Assembly: GCF_002282855.1 (NCBI RefSeq)
Contig: NZ_NRIR01000002.1
Span: forward strand, 477,151-541,150
DNA length: 64,000 bases
From: Paraferrimonas sedimenticola
Lineage (GTDB): Bacteria; Pseudomonadota; Gammaproteobacteria; Enterobacterales; Shewanellaceae
Direction: 5' to 3'
Shown here: positions 36,030 to 48,397 of the stretch, one piece after another
Layout: the number at the start of each line of letters is the position of its first letter
Numbering within the stretch: the first letter of the stretch is position 1
The notes under the pieces: generated by a model
What the model was told of the DNA's origin: nothing
Database searches by the model: none
Seen by the model: the letters and a program-made list of their open reading frames with translations, nothing else
Program-made: the position numbers and the translations under genes

Positions 36030-37466
36030 ATGTTAGACAGTGTCATTGATTTTCTAAACGGCTTACTTTGGGGCAAGGTACTTATTTACTTGCTCGTGGG
36101 TGCTGGTCTGTTCTTCACCCTGCGTCTGGGTTTTATTCAGATGCGCTACTTCAAACACGGTTTTACTGTACTCAAGCAAAGCCAACGCAACGATGCGGGC
36201 CTGAGTTCGTTTGAGGTGTTTTGCACCTCCATGGCGGCGCGTGTTGGCACAGGCAATATGGCGGGTGTAGCGGTGGCTATTGTAGCTGGCGGTCCAGGTG
36301 CTGTGTTCTGGATGTGGCTGATTGCCGTGCTAGGTATGGCGACCTCGATGATCGAGTCGACCTTGGCTCAGGTGTACAAGGTCAAAGACGGCGAGGGCAA
36401 GTATCGCGGCGGTCCTGCCTATTACATGGAGCAGGGCTTGGGTAAACGTTGGATGGGAATACTGTTTTCCATCTGTTTGATCTTCGCCTTTGGCTTTGCC
36501 TTCAACGCAGTGCAAGCGAACACCATCACCGACGCCCTGTTTATCGCCTTTGAATTCGACAAAATGTGGGTCGCAGCGATTGTTGTAGTGCTTTGTGGTT
36601 TGGTGATCAGTGGCGGTTTGGCAAAAGTTGCTTCGGTTGCGGTGAAAGTGGTGCCTGTGATGGCCGTCGGCTATATCTTTGTGGCGCTTATCGTGGTGGC
36701 GATGAACATTAGCGAGCTGCCAGGGGTACTTCTACTGATTGTGAAAAGCGCTTTTGGCTTGCAAGAAGTGGTCACTGGTGGCGTGGCTTATACCATAGCT
36801 CAGGCCATGCAAAGCGGTATCGCTCGCGGTTTGTTCTCTAACGAAGCCGGTATGGGTAGTGCAGCCAATGTAGCGGCCAGTGCGGCGGCTAACCCAAATC
36901 ATCCGGCGGCCCAAGGGTTCGTGCAGATGCTTGGCGTGTTCTTTGATACCTTGGTTATCTGTAGTGCCACAGCAGCAATCATACTGCTAACCGGTGCCCA
37001 CGAGAATGCCGGCGATCTTAATGGTATCGCTCTGACTCAAATGGCACTGACTAGCGAAGTCGGCCAGTGGGGCGCTATCTTTGTCGCCATTAGCATTTTA
37101 CTCTTCTGTTTTACCTCTATCATTGCTAACTACTCTTATGCGGAAACCAATGTGTTGTTCCTTTCGAAGAACAACACCAAGGTACTGTTGCCGTTTCGCG
37201 CGCTCGTGCTAGGCATGGTGCTATTTGGCTCTTTGGCGCAACTGCAAACCGTTTGGAATCTGGCGGATGTGACCATGGGCTTGATGGCCGTGGTTAATAT
37301 TGTGGCCATTCTGCTGCTATCTGGCTTGGCGGTTCGAGTCATTCGCGATTACAAGCAACAGCTGGCCAAGGGCCAAGAGCCTAGCTTTGACCCCACCCAA
37401 TTCGACGAACTCAAAGGCAGTTCCGTGGAGCAGGTTTGGCCGAGCGAGGAAGGTAAAAAAGCTTGA
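36030..37466 (+). CDS. Alanine/glycine:cation symporter (AlsT/DagA family)
   Basis: The 478-residue inner-membrane protein has about ten helices and the family signatures TSMAARVGTGNMAGVAVAI (about 66-84), GGPAYYMEQGLG and GIARGLFSNEAGMGSAANVA. Members couple uptake of alanine or glycine to sodium or protons. The exact substrate cannot be told from sequence alone. ATG 36030 follows AGGGGACCCT. It is a single-gene unit with its own terminator. Confidence 0.95.
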   Translation: MLDSVIDFLNGLLWGKVLIYLLVGAGLFFTLRLGFIQMRYFKHGFTVLKQSQRNDAGLSSFEVFCTSMAARVGTGNMAGVAVAIVAGGPGAVFWMWLIAVLGMATSMIESTLAQVYKVKDGEGKYRGGPAYYMEQGLGKRWMGILFSICLIFAFGFAFNAVQANTITDALFIAFEFDKMWVAAIVVVLCGLVISGGLAKVASVAVKVVPVMAVGYIFVALIVVAMNISELPGVLLLIVKSAFGLQEVVTGGVAYTIAQAMQSGIARGLFSNEAGMGSAANVAASAAANPNHPAAQGFVQMLGVFFDTLVICSATAAIILLTGAHENAGDLNGIALTQMALTSEVGQWGAIFVAISILLFCFTSIIANYSYAETNVLFLSKNNTKVLLPFRALVLGMVLFGSLAQLQTVWNLADVTMGLMAVVNIVAILLLSGLAVRVIRDYKQQLAKGQEPSFDPTQFDELKGSSVEQVWPSEEGKKA

Positions 37467-37493
37467 TTCGATTCTCTCGATAACCAGGTTCAA

Positions 37494-37525
37494 AAAAACC
37501 ACGGCGTGAAGTCGTGGTTTTTTTA
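37494..37525. terminator. Terminator after the symporter gene
   Basis: AAAAACCACG and CGTGGTTTTT form a ten-base stem around a nine-base loop, with a long uridine run. It lies between the symporter and yaaA. Confidence 0.88.
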
Positions 37526-37570
37526 TGGCCTAAGGCTATCATAGGCACAAAGCCCAAACAGAGAACAACA

Positions 37571-38344
37571 ATGCTAGCCCTGATATCGCCCGCGAAAACC
37601 TTGGATTTCGAAACTGCGCCAATCACTGCCACTCATAGTCAGCCTCAACTTTTAGAGCAAGCCGAAGCGCTGATGCCGATTTGTCGTGCCCTAACGCCAG
37701 CGGACTTATCGCAATTGATGAAAATCAGCGACAAGCTAGCGGGACTCAATGCAGCCCGGTTCGGCGAGTGGCAACCACCCTTTAGCTTGGACAACGCCAA
37801 GCAAGCGCTGCTGGCCTTTAAAGGCGACGTATACACAGGGTTGGATGCAGAGACCTTGAGTCAAGCGCAATTGGAATACGCTCAGGAGCATCTGCGCATT
37901 CTGTCGGGATTGTACGGTTTGCTGCGCCCGTTGGACTTAATGCAAGCCTACCGCTTGGAGATGGGGACTCGTTTGGCCAACCCTCGCGGCAAAGACCTGT
38001 ATGCTTTTTGGGGCGAACGCATCACAGACCTGTTGAACCAAACCCTCGCGACTCAAGCTGACGCTGTGCTGGTGAACCTGGCGTCCAACGAATACTTTAA
38101 AGCGGTTAAAGCCAAGCAGGTGAATGCGCGCATTATTACTCCTGTGTTTAAAGACATGAGCAAAGGCCAGTACAAAATCATCAGCTTCTACGCCAAAAAG
38201 GCGCGCGGCTTAATGGTTCGCTTTATGATTGAAACAAAGGCGAAAACTCCAGAAGACTTGAGGGCTTTTGATTACGAGGGCTATCGCTATAGCGAAGAGC
38301 TGTCTAAGCCTGACCAACCGGTATTTTTGCGCGACCCTGTGTAG
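37571..38344 (+). CDS. yaaA: YaaA, peroxide-stress resistance protein (DUF328)
   Basis: The 257-residue product has the UPF0246 signatures [14 protein letters not shown] at the start and [20 protein letters not shown] in the middle. In E. coli YaaA lowers free iron and DNA damage during hydrogen peroxide stress under OxyR control, and it binds DNA. ATG 37571 gives the family N terminus. The open frame from 37514 runs through the preceding terminator and is rejected. Confidence 0.96.
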   Translation: MLALISPAKTLDFETAPITATHSQPQLLEQAEALMPICRALTPADLSQLMKISDKLAGLNAARFGEWQPPFSLDNAKQALLAFKGDVYTGLDAETLSQAQLEYAQEHLRILSGLYGLLRPLDLMQAYRLEMGTRLANPRGKDLYAFWGERITDLLNQTLATQADAVLVNLASNEYFKAVKAKQVNARIITPVFKDMSKGQYKIISFYAKKARGLMVRFMIETKAKTPEDLRAFDYEGYRYSEELSKPDQPVFLRDPV

Positions 38345-38373
38345 CACTGGCTCTTACAAAATCCCATCAATAG

Positions 38374-38400
38374 AAAGGCCCGAGCATTGCTCGGGCCTTT
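38374..38400. terminator. Bidirectional terminator between yaaA and the M28 peptidase gene
   Basis: AAAGGCCCGAGC and GCTCGGGCCTTT form a perfect 12-base stem with a three-base loop. Confidence 0.92.
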
Positions 38401-38418
38401 TGGATTTAGATAACTGAA

Positions 38419-39822
38419 TTATTCTTTTGGCGGGATAGGGCGCAGTGGCGTGTCTACCGCCGCGGCCAAAATCGCAAAAGTGACCCAAGCGGCGGTGTTT
38501 TGCTTCATCTTCACCGGGTCAATCTTATCTAGAGTGTCGTTTGGCGTGTGGTGATAATCGAAGTAATCGCTGCCGTCTTGCTGCAGAGATACCACAGGCA
38601 CGCCGTAGTTAGGCAGCATAGACACATCCGGTCCACCACTCGCTTCGTTGTGGCCGCGCTCAATACCTAGTGGGGCTAGCGCGTCAGCGATCTTTTGCAT
38701 GGCCGGTAAGGCACTGTCGTTGACGCGAGTGTCAAAACGCCAGATGTAGCCAGCACCAAAGTCAGACTCTAGTGCGAACTTGTGCTTGTCCAACTCGGCT
38801 TTATGGGCTTCAACATAAGCTTTGGCGCCAATCAGACCAATTTCTTCGGCAGCGTAAAGCACCACGCGCAGAGTGCGCTTCGGCTGAATGCCACTTTTCT
38901 TAATAATAGCGCCGGTAGCCATCACAATACCCATGCCAGCGCCATCATCCAGTGCGCCAGTGCCCTCGTCCCAGGAGTCGTGGTGAGCGCCTAGCAATAC
39001 GATTTCATCTGGATACTGGCTGCCAGTGATCTCACCAATCACGTTGTAGCTGGTGCCTTCGCCTTTGTGGGCCGGGGTCATGTGCAGCTTAATTTTTACT
39101 GGAAGGTCGCGTTTTAGCATGGCGTTAACCAACTCCGCATCCGGTACAGACATGGCCGCCGCTGGAATGCGCACCACATCATCGGCATAGCGCATCATGC
39201 CGGTGTGAGCAAAACGGTCGCTATCGGTACCAATTGAGCGAATCACTACCGCAACCGCGCCTTTTTTAGCCGACTCCACTGCGCCTTTGGAGCGAGCTCC
39301 GACGACTTTGCCATAGCCTTTGCCTGTGCGGTGACGCTCGGTAATCGGGTCGATAAATACGATTTTACCTTCGATCTCAGCCGCGCTGGCTTGCTCCACT
39401 TGTTCGATGGAGTCAAAGCGAACGATCTCCGCTTCAATGCCTTCTTTTGGGGTGGCAACACTACCACCCAGGGCTGTCACTACTATGTTTTGTGGGAAAG
39501 GTGCGGTAATCGATGCTTTGGCATCGCCGCGCTTCCATACTGGAATCGTCACGGGCTCGCGGTACACCTTATCAAAGCCCAAGCGTTTTAGCTGCTTCTC
39601 CGACCACTCTACGGTTTTGATATCGGCCACCGTGCCAGGGAGGCGCGGACCAATCTCTACCGTCAGCGATTCAACAAGTTGATAACTTAAATCGCTATTT
39701 AGCGCTTGCTGTTGTAGCGCTTTGACCTGAGCGGGCGTGGGGTTTTGCTGTGTGGCGAAGGTTGTTGCGCTAAAGGTTAAGAGTAAGAAGAATGTTAGGG
39801 TTTTATTTATGTGATATTGCAT
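38419..39822 (-). CDS. Secreted M28-family metallopeptidase with PA domain
   Basis: The 467-residue protein has a signal peptide (about 1-23, ending TFA), a protease-associated insert (about 120-235) and an M28 zinc aminopeptidase/carboxypeptidase domain. Likely zinc ligands are His in LLGAHHDSWDEG, Asp in GALDDGAGMG, the EE pair in YAAEEIGLIG, Asp in ESDFGAGY and His in YFDYHHTPNDT. It resembles plasma glutamate carboxypeptidase-like enzymes and probably trims peptides in the periplasm or outside the cell. It is divergent from an ArsR-family regulator, with an inverted repeat between them that could serve both. Confidence 0.92.
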   Translation of the reverse strand: MQYHINKTLTFFLLLTFSATTFATQQNPTPAQVKALQQQALNSDLSYQLVESLTVEIGPRLPGTVADIKTVEWSEKQLKRLGFDKVYREPVTIPVWKRGDAKASITAPFPQNIVVTALGGSVATPKEGIEAEIVRFDSIEQVEQASAAEIEGKIVFIDPITERHRTGKGYGKVVGARSKGAVESAKKGAVAVVIRSIGTDSDRFAHTGMMRYADDVVRIPAAAMSVPDAELVNAMLKRDLPVKIKLHMTPAHKGEGTSYNVIGEITGSQYPDEIVLLGAHHDSWDEGTGALDDGAGMGIVMATGAIIKKSGIQPKRTLRVVLYAAEEIGLIGAKAYVEAHKAELDKHKFALESDFGAGYIWRFDTRVNDSALPAMQKIADALAPLGIERGHNEASGGPDVSMLPNYGVPVVSLQQDGSDYFDYHHTPNDTLDKIDPVKMKQNTAAWVTFAILAAAVDTPLRPIPPKE

Positions 39823-39908
39823 GGAGTTCCTTTCATTTTTGTAATGCTCATCTCAAAAGCGGAATAGTTATGCCTAATTGTTGTAGATTGTTTTGATATT
39901 TGAATTTA

Positions 39909-39939
39909 TATTACTACAGGGTTTACTGTAGGAGTAATA
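39909..39939. promoter_or_regulatory. Imperfect dyad, possible operator of the ArsR-family regulator
   Basis: CTACAG (39914-39919) and CTGTAG (39926-39931) form a perfect six-base inverted repeat with six bases between, flanked by TATTAC and GTAATA as an outer, slightly offset pair. It lies just upstream of the regulator start and between two divergent genes, a typical place for ArsR-family autoregulation. Confidence 0.45.
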
Positions 39940-39946
39940 ACTTATA

Positions 39947-40240
39947 ATGATAAATGAAACTCAACAGCAGCAACCGGATAATGCTGTCGTACTACTTAAA
40001 GCAATGGCCAATGAGCGCCGTTTGTCGATTCTATCTTATTTGCTTAGCAAAGAAGAGATGTGCGTTGGGGAGATGAACGAGAAACTGGGTCTAAGCCAGT
40101 CCGCTCTTTCTCAGCACTTAGCCTGGTTGCGCAAAGATGAACTTGTTGGTACCCGCAAGGAAGCACAAACCGTGTACTACTCACTAAAAAGCGAAAAAGT
40201 ACGCGAAATGATGGGCCTTTTGAATCGTCTTTATAACTAA
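39947..40240 (+). CDS. ArsR/SmtB-family transcriptional regulator
   Basis: The 97-residue protein is a winged-helix repressor of the HlyU/BigR/YgaV branch, by resemblance of EEMCVGEMNEKLGLSQSALS (about 35-54) and QHLAWLRKDELVGTRKEAQT. It has one cysteine (Cys38) in the alpha-3 region. BigR-type sulfur sensors use two cysteines, and the second is not seen here, so it may respond differently, as HlyU does. AGGAG lies 12 bases before ATG 39947. The neighbouring peptidase gene is divergent. No sulfide-oxidation genes are nearby. Confidence 0.88.
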   Translation: MINETQQQQPDNAVVLLKAMANERRLSILSYLLSKEEMCVGEMNEKLGLSQSALSQHLAWLRKDELVGTRKEAQTVYYSLKSEKVREMMGLLNRLYN

Positions 40241-40257
40241 GTTGATTTTCAGGCATT

Positions 40258-40283
40258 AAAAAACCGGCATTTGCCGGTTTTTT
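40258..40283. terminator. Bidirectional terminator between the ArsR-family gene and rpsT
   Basis: AAAAAACCGGC and GCCGGTTTTTT form an 11-base stem with a four-base loop, with a long U run on the plus strand and an A run on the other side. Confidence 0.9.
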
Positions 40284-40313
40284 TTTTGCTTTTAACTCAG
40301 GCTGAAATTGAAA

Positions 40314-40574
40314 TTACAGCGCTTTAATTTGAGCGTTCAAGCGTGACTTATGACGAGCGGCTTTGTTCTTGTGAATAAGGCCTTTGGTCGCCATGCGGTC
40401 AAGAATTGGTTGTGCAGCAGCAAATGCTTCAGTAGCAGCCGCTTTGTCGCCAGCTTCAATAGCAGCGATAACTTTTTTGATGTAAGTGCGCATCATTGAC
40501 TTACGAGCAGCGTTGTGTTGACGACGCTTTTCCGCTTGCAGAGCGCGTTTTTTTGCAGACTTGATGTTAGCCAA
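40314..40574 (-). CDS. rpsT: 30S ribosomal protein S20
   Basis: The 86-residue product begins [20 protein letters not shown] and is rich in Lys, Arg and Ala, as S20 is. The start codon is TTG (plus positions 40572-40574), preceded by AGGAG at seven bases. E. coli rpsT also begins with UUG, and that weak start is needed for repression by S20 itself, so the same control is likely here. The gene is divergent from murJ. Confidence 0.97.
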   Translation of the reverse strand: MANIKSAKKRALQAEKRRQHNAARKSMMRTYIKKVIAAIEAGDKAAATEAFAAAQPILDRMATKGLIHKNKAARHKSRLNAQIKAL

Positions 40575-40830
40575 GGTGCAACTCCTAAAAACGTTATGAG
40601 ATACAGTAAAGGCCGGGGATTTTCCAAGATTAGACCCTTGATGTCAAGGTAAATGGATAATTTCCCGCCAGACCATCGATAACCAGAGACACGGTTTAGC
40701 GTTTTCAGGCCAAACTGGTTTAAGATGTGCAGCAATTCTAGCAGTAAAGTACCGCAACCGTAAGCAACGACTGTCGATTTTTTCGTGCGGTTGCGCAAAC
40801 TCTCGAACAAACCAAGGAAAAGCGATCCCA

Positions 40831-42384
40831 GTGGCAAAAAAATTAGTGCGCTCTGGCGTGATTGTGAGCGCCATGACTCTGATCTCGCGGGTATTGGGTT
40901 TAGTACGTGATGTGGTGATTGCCAACCTGATGGGGGCGGGCAATGGCGCCGATGTCTTCTTTTTAGCCAATAAAATCCCTAATTTTTTGCGTCGATTGTT
41001 TGCCGAAGGCGCTTTTGCGCAAGCCTTTGTTCCTGTGCTGAGCGAGTATCAGCAGCAAAAGCCTGACCAAGTGAAGAGTTTGCTGGCGGCAGTTGGCGGC
41101 AGTTTGGGCATGTTGGTGAGCTTGGTAACAGCCATCGGGGTTATTGGCTCTCCTGTGGTAATTGCCATTTTTGCCAATGGTTGGTTTATCGAATACTGGA
41201 ACGGTGGACCGCAAGGGGCTAAGTACGAGCTGGCATCCTTGATGCTAAAAATCACTTTCCCTTATTTGTGGTTCATTACCTTTACTGCACTCTCAGGCGC
41301 TATTCTCAACACCCTAGGACGATTTGCGGTCTCAGCCTTCACCCCAGTGTTCCTGAATGTCGCCATTATTGCGGCGGCTTTGTGGATCTCGCCACAGCTG
41401 CAACAGCCAGAAATTGGCTTGGCCATCGGTGTATTTTTGGGTGGTCTGATTCAGTTCTTGTTTCAAATTCCGTTTTTGGCTAAAGCGGGCCTTCTGGTGA
41501 AACCCAAGGTGAACTTCGCTCACCCAGGTGTGCAGAAAATTCGCAAACTTATGATCCCCGCGCTATTTGGAGTGAGTGTTAGCCAAATCAATCTGTTGTT
41601 CGATACAGTCATCGCCAGTTTCTTAATGGCTGGTAGTATTAGTTGGCTGTATTACTCGGACCGTTTGCTGGAGTTTCCGCTCGGCTTGTTTGGGATTGCT
41701 ATCGCCACAGTAATTTTGCCGGCGCTCAGTAAAGACCACGCCAGTCAGGATCCGGCCACTTTCAAGAAAACCATGGACTGGGGCGTGCGCATGGTGTGCT
41801 TGCTAGGTATGCCAGCGATGGCCGGTCTGATATTGCTCGCTCAGCCGATGCTGATGGTACTCTTTATGCGCGGTGCCTTTTCACTCGAGGACAGCGCCAT
41901 GGCCTCATACAGTTTGATGGCCTACGGCAGCGGGTTGCTTAGCTTTATGTTGGTAAAAGTACTGGCACCGGGTTACTACGCCCGCCAAGACACCAAAACC
42001 CCAGTTCGCTTTGGCATTATTGCCATGGTGTCGAACATGGTGTTTAACGTCATTTTCGCCATTCCCTTTGGCTATGTGGGCTTGGCCATTGCCACGTCTT
42101 TATCGGCCCTGCTCAACGCCAGTCTTCTGTACTTTGGTTTGCACCGCCAAGGAGTGTACGCCATGTCCAAAGCCAATCTGGTGTTCTTGGCAAAGTTAGC
42201 GCTGGCCACTGCCGCTATGATCGCTGTGGTGATTAGTCTAAATCCGTCGATAGCCCAGTGGGCTGAGATGGCCTTGAGCGAGCGCGTTTTCACCCTATTT
42301 GGGATTATTGGTGTGGCCGCGGTGAGCTATTTATTTGGCCTGTTACTGCTCGGTGTGCGTCGAAACCAGCTAAAAGCACAATAG
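40831..42384 (+). CDS. murJ: MurJ, lipid II flippase
   Basis: The 517-residue MVF-family protein has about 14 membrane helices and the typical stretches LISRVLGLVRDVVIANLMGA and IPNFLRRLFAEGAFAQAFVP near the N terminus. It flips the peptidoglycan precursor lipid II to the periplasm. The start is GTG at 40831. It is divergent from rpsT and followed by ribF after 88 bases. The rpsT/murJ/ribF/ileS order matches many gammaproteobacteria. Confidence 0.97.
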   Translation: MAKKLVRSGVIVSAMTLISRVLGLVRDVVIANLMGAGNGADVFFLANKIPNFLRRLFAEGAFAQAFVPVLSEYQQQKPDQVKSLLAAVGGSLGMLVSLVTAIGVIGSPVVIAIFANGWFIEYWNGGPQGAKYELASLMLKITFPYLWFITFTALSGAILNTLGRFAVSAFTPVFLNVAIIAAALWISPQLQQPEIGLAIGVFLGGLIQFLFQIPFLAKAGLLVKPKVNFAHPGVQKIRKLMIPALFGVSVSQINLLFDTVIASFLMAGSISWLYYSDRLLEFPLGLFGIAIATVILPALSKDHASQDPATFKKTMDWGVRMVCLLGMPAMAGLILLAQPMLMVLFMRGAFSLEDSAMASYSLMAYGSGLLSFMLVKVLAPGYYARQDTKTPVRFGIIAMVSNMVFNVIFAIPFGYVGLAIATSLSALLNASLLYFGLHRQGVYAMSKANLVFLAKLALATAAMIAVVISLNPSIAQWAEMALSERVFTLFGIIGVAAVSYLFGLLLLGVRRNQLKAQ

Positions 42385-42472
42385 AATCTTTTCAAAGCCT
42401 TATATTGGCTGCTGATTATCTCAGTGCGCTGAGGTATAATTCGCCAGTTTTTCTAAAGCCATTTAAGTCGTA

Positions 42473-43408
42473 ATGGAACTAATACGCGGAATTCATAATG
42501 TACGCCCTGAACACAAGGGCTGTGTACTGACCATAGGAAACTTCGATGGGGTCCATCGAGGTCATGCGCAAGTGATCGCGCAAGCGGTGGCCAAAGCCGA
42601 GGGGTTAAGCCTGCCAGCGGTTGCCATGACCTTTGAGCCACAGGCTCAAGAGTTCTTTCGCAAGGAAGGCGCGCCGCCGCGAATTAGCTTACTGCGCGAC
42701 AAGTTAGCCTTGCTCAGTGAGCTGCAAATCGACCGCTTGCTGTGCGTCGCTTTTAACAGCAAGTTCGCCCAAATGAGCGCCGAAGACTTTATCCAGAATC
42801 TACTGGTGGACAAACTCGGGGTTCGTTACTTGATCGTGGGTGACGATTTTCGCTTTGGCAAAAATCGCGTGGGTGACTTTGAGATGCTGCGCGAGTTCGG
42901 CGAAAAGTTGGGCTTTGCCGTGGTTAGCACCCAATCTTTTTGTGTGGCGGATAAGCGGGTTAGCTCGACCTTGGTGCGTGAAGCACTGGCGGCAGGTAAT
43001 CTCGAACAGGCCCGGCGCCTGTTGGGGCACCCGTTTATGATCACAGGGCGAGTGGCGCACGGCGATAAAATTGGACGTACTTTGGGTTTCCCAACGGCCA
43101 ATGTGGCGCTTAAACGCAAAGTCTCGCCAGTACGCGGAGTGTTTGCGGTCAGCGTGCGTTGGGCGGACAGCGAGACCTACCAAGGTGTGGCTAACATAGG
43201 ATTTCGACCTACCATTAATGGCCAGCGTTGCCAGTTGGAGGTGCACTTGTTCGACTTCGAGGGAGACTTGTACGGCAAGACTCTCGAAGTGGAATTGGTG
43301 GCAAAAATACGCGATGAACAACCCTTTAAGTCCCTTGATGGCTTAAAGCAACAAATTCAAGAAGATGTGAATAAGGCGCAGGCATTACTTAATGCCGACG
43401 CCGGATGA
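42473..43408 (+). CDS. ribF: Riboflavin kinase / FAD synthetase
   Basis: The 311-residue bifunctional enzyme makes FMN and FAD. The N-terminal adenylyltransferase has [16 protein letters not shown] (about 21-36) and [18 protein letters not shown] near 122. The C-terminal flavokinase domain begins near 185 with [20 protein letters not shown]. No FMN riboswitch was recognised upstream. ileS starts 31 bases after its stop. Confidence 0.97.
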   Translation: MELIRGIHNVRPEHKGCVLTIGNFDGVHRGHAQVIAQAVAKAEGLSLPAVAMTFEPQAQEFFRKEGAPPRISLLRDKLALLSELQIDRLLCVAFNSKFAQMSAEDFIQNLLVDKLGVRYLIVGDDFRFGKNRVGDFEMLREFGEKLGFAVVSTQSFCVADKRVSSTLVREALAAGNLEQARRLLGHPFMITGRVAHGDKIGRTLGFPTANVALKRKVSPVRGVFAVSVRWADSETYQGVANIGFRPTINGQRCQLEVHLFDFEGDLYGKTLEVELVAKIRDEQPFKSLDGLKQQIQEDVNKAQALLNADAG

Positions 43409-43439
43409 ACCCAGTCTTTATACTCTGGTACCTGTAAAA

Positions 43440-46271
<2,832 letters not shown>

Positions 46272-46287
46272 GGAGTCGTAACAGTTA

Positions 46288-46809
46288 ATGGACTATCCAA
46301 AACCTAACCAATGGCAGCAAAGTGGGCTGCCCTGGTTGTGGGTGGCTTTGGTGATGCTGGGCTTAGACCAGCTCACCAAGTACTTGGTGCTGCAAAATTT
46401 CAGCCTGCACCAAGTCGAAGCCATTCTGCCTGTATTTAATCTGACTTATGTGCGCAACTATGGCGCGGCGTTTAGCTTCTTGCACGACGCTGGTGGCTGG
46501 CAGCGCTGGTTCTTTACCGCGTTGGCGGTCGGCGTTAGTCTGTTGCTTAGCTGGTGGCTGCGCAATCAGCCCAAAGCACTGTGGCGTTTGAATCTGTGTT
46601 ACGCCCTGATCATTGGCGGCGCGATTGGCAACTTGATCGATCGTTTAGTGCACGGCTACGTAGTAGATTTTCTCGACTTTTATTGGGGCACTGCTCACTT
46701 CCCAGCCTTTAACGTCGCCGATATGGCGATTAGCGTTGGCGCTGGTTTGTTGATTCTAGAAGCGTTTTGGCCCCAAAAGCTGCCTGGTTATCAGGCCAAT
46801 CAGGAGTAA
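46288..46809 (+). CDS. lspA: Lipoprotein signal peptidase (signal peptidase II)
   Basis: The 173-residue inner-membrane aspartyl protease has four predicted helices. The conserved motifs are LDQLTKYLV, NYGAAFSF, GGAIGNLIDRL with the first catalytic Asp, and FNVADMAISVG with the second. It removes signal peptides from diacylglyceryl-modified prolipoproteins. It sits in the ileS-lspA-fkpB-ispH run, two bases before fkpB. Confidence 0.98.
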   Translation: MDYPKPNQWQQSGLPWLWVALVMLGLDQLTKYLVLQNFSLHQVEAILPVFNLTYVRNYGAAFSFLHDAGGWQRWFFTALAVGVSLLLSWWLRNQPKALWRLNLCYALIIGGAIGNLIDRLVHGYVVDFLDFYWGTAHFPAFNVADMAISVGAGLLILEAFWPQKLPGYQANQE

Positions 46810-46811
46810 GT

Positions 46812-47219
46812 ATGCGTTCACTTCTGTGTCACATGACACTACTGCTGGAAGACGGTTCCACTGCCGACAGCACACAAGCCAGCGGTAAACCCGCTAAGCT
46901 GGTTATTGGGGATGAGAGTTTGAGTCCAGCGTTTGAAGCCGAAATTCAATCATTAGCCGCGGGTGATAAGCACAGCTTTACCCTAGCGGCGGCCGATGCC
47001 TTTGGTGAGTCGAACCCAGACAATGTGCATCACGTTGAACGCAGCCGCTTTCAAGACGTAACGCCAGAAGTGGGCGCGATTATCGGCTTCTCAAGCCCTG
47101 CCGGCGAAATGCCAGGCATTATTCGCGAAGTGACCGGCGACTCAGTGACAGTGGACTTTAACCATCCGCTGGCGGGTCATGAGATTACCTTTGAGTTAGA
47201 AGTATTGGAGGTGGCGTAA
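46812..47219 (+). CDS. fkpB: FkpB (SlpA-like), FKBP-type peptidyl-prolyl isomerase
   Basis: The 135-residue product is a short FKBP with a flap insert, like SlpA, and lacks the metal-rich tail of SlyD. Visible features are [13 protein letters not shown] at the start, an aspartate/phenylalanine-rich loop [12 protein letters not shown], and [21 protein letters not shown] at the C terminus. ATG 46812 follows GGAGTAAGT. An open frame from 46767 overlaps lspA and is rejected. Its TAA stop shares a base with the ispH ATG. Confidence 0.95.
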   Translation: MRSLLCHMTLLLEDGSTADSTQASGKPAKLVIGDESLSPAFEAEIQSLAAGDKHSFTLAAADAFGESNPDNVHHVERSRFQDVTPEVGAIIGFSSPAGEMPGIIREVTGDSVTVDFNHPLAGHEITFELEVLEVA

Positions 47220-48157
47220 TGGAAAAGAATCAGATTCTGTTAGCTAACCCTCGTGGATTCTGCGCCGGTGTGGATCGCGCCATCTCGATTGTTGAGCGAG
47301 CGCTTGAGTTGTTTGAGCCGCCGATTTATGTGCGCCACGAAGTAGTTCACAATCGCTACGTGGTAGAGAACCTCAAGCAGCGCGGTGCGATTTTCGTCGA
47401 AGAGCTGCACCAAGTGCCGGATGATTCCATCGTTATCTTTAGTGCGCACGGCGTATCTCAAGCGGTGCGCGCCGAAGCTAAAGCCCGCCAGTTAAAGGTG
47501 TTTGATGCCACTTGTCCTTTGGTGACCAAGGTTCACCTGCAAGTGACCCGCGCTAGCCGCAAAGGCCATGAGTGTGTCTTGATTGGTCACGCTGGTCACC
47601 CTGAGGTGGAAGGCACCATGGGGCAATACTCTAACGCCGATGGCGCCATCTACTTGGTGGAATCGCCAGAGTGCGTGGAGAAGCTGAAAGTTAAAGACCC
47701 GGATAATTTGGTGTTCGTGACTCAGACGACTTTGTCGGTCGACGACACCATTGAGATCATCGAATCCCTCAAGGCCAAGTTCCCTGCAATTGTAGGGCCG
47801 CGCAAAGACGACATTTGTTACGCCACTCAAAATCGTCAAGACGCGGTGCGTAACATGGCATCTAAAGTCGACATTTTGATTGTGGTGGGTTCGCGCAACT
47901 CGTCAAATTCCAATCGCCTCAAAGAGCTAGCGCTTAAGTTTGGCACCGACTCCCATTTGGTGGACGATGTGAGCCAATTGAAAGACGATTGGTTTGATGG
48001 CCGCAGCAAAGTTGGTGTGACCGCAGGTGCGTCAGCACCAGAGGTTTTGGTACAGCAAGTGATTAGCGCTATTAGCCAAAAGAACGATTCAGAAGTGATC
48101 GAGCTCTCAGGACGAGAAGAAGACACGGTATTTGCTGTACCAGCTGAACTTCAATAG
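47219..48157 (+). CDS. ispH: 4-hydroxy-3-methylbut-2-enyl diphosphate reductase
   Basis: The 312-residue iron-sulfur enzyme catalyses the last step of the MEP isoprenoid pathway. The three cluster cysteines are Cys15 in [10 protein letters not shown], one in [11 protein letters not shown] and one in [21 protein letters not shown] and FSAHGVS are further family signatures. It overlaps fkpB by one base and ends the ileS operon at a long-stem terminator. Confidence 0.99.
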   Translation: MEKNQILLANPRGFCAGVDRAISIVERALELFEPPIYVRHEVVHNRYVVENLKQRGAIFVEELHQVPDDSIVIFSAHGVSQAVRAEAKARQLKVFDATCPLVTKVHLQVTRASRKGHECVLIGHAGHPEVEGTMGQYSNADGAIYLVESPECVEKLKVKDPDNLVFVTQTTLSVDDTIEIIESLKAKFPAIVGPRKDDICYATQNRQDAVRNMASKVDILIVVGSRNSSNSNRLKELALKFGTDSHLVDDVSQLKDDWFDGRSKVGVTAGASAPEVLVQQVISAISQKNDSEVIELSGREEDTVFAVPAELQ

Positions 48158-48177
48158 TTAGATATTTCTTTCAAACT

Positions 48178-48220
48178 AAAGCCATTCGACAGGTTTTCAT
48201 ACTGTTGAGTGGCTTTTTTT
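48178..48220 (+). terminator. Intrinsic terminator of the ileS-lspA-fkpB-ispH operon
   Basis: A 15-base stem (48178-48192 with 48202-48216, two G-U pairs) closes a nine-base loop and is followed by a U run. It separates ispH from the pilus cluster. Confidence 0.9.
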
Positions 48221-48397
48221 ATGTCTTTTCGTCGGAAACTCGCCAAGTGTCAAAAACAATACTATTAACTCTTGAGTAAATAGGTCGTAAACTGAGAGTT
48301 AAGATGCTGGCGAGATCTGAGCTATTCCACTAGTATCAGTAGAATAATGGTCAAAAAATAGACCAAAACAAAGGGAATAACAAGCAATCGACGCAGG

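Noticed and set aside
40644..40970. Minus-strand frames in the rpsT-murJ gap
   Set aside because: They cross the rpsT promoter region and the 5' end of murJ in antisense and show no family features.
42800..43321. A 173-codon minus-strand frame inside ribF
   Set aside because: It is an antisense shadow of a well-supported gene, without ribosome-binding site or family match.
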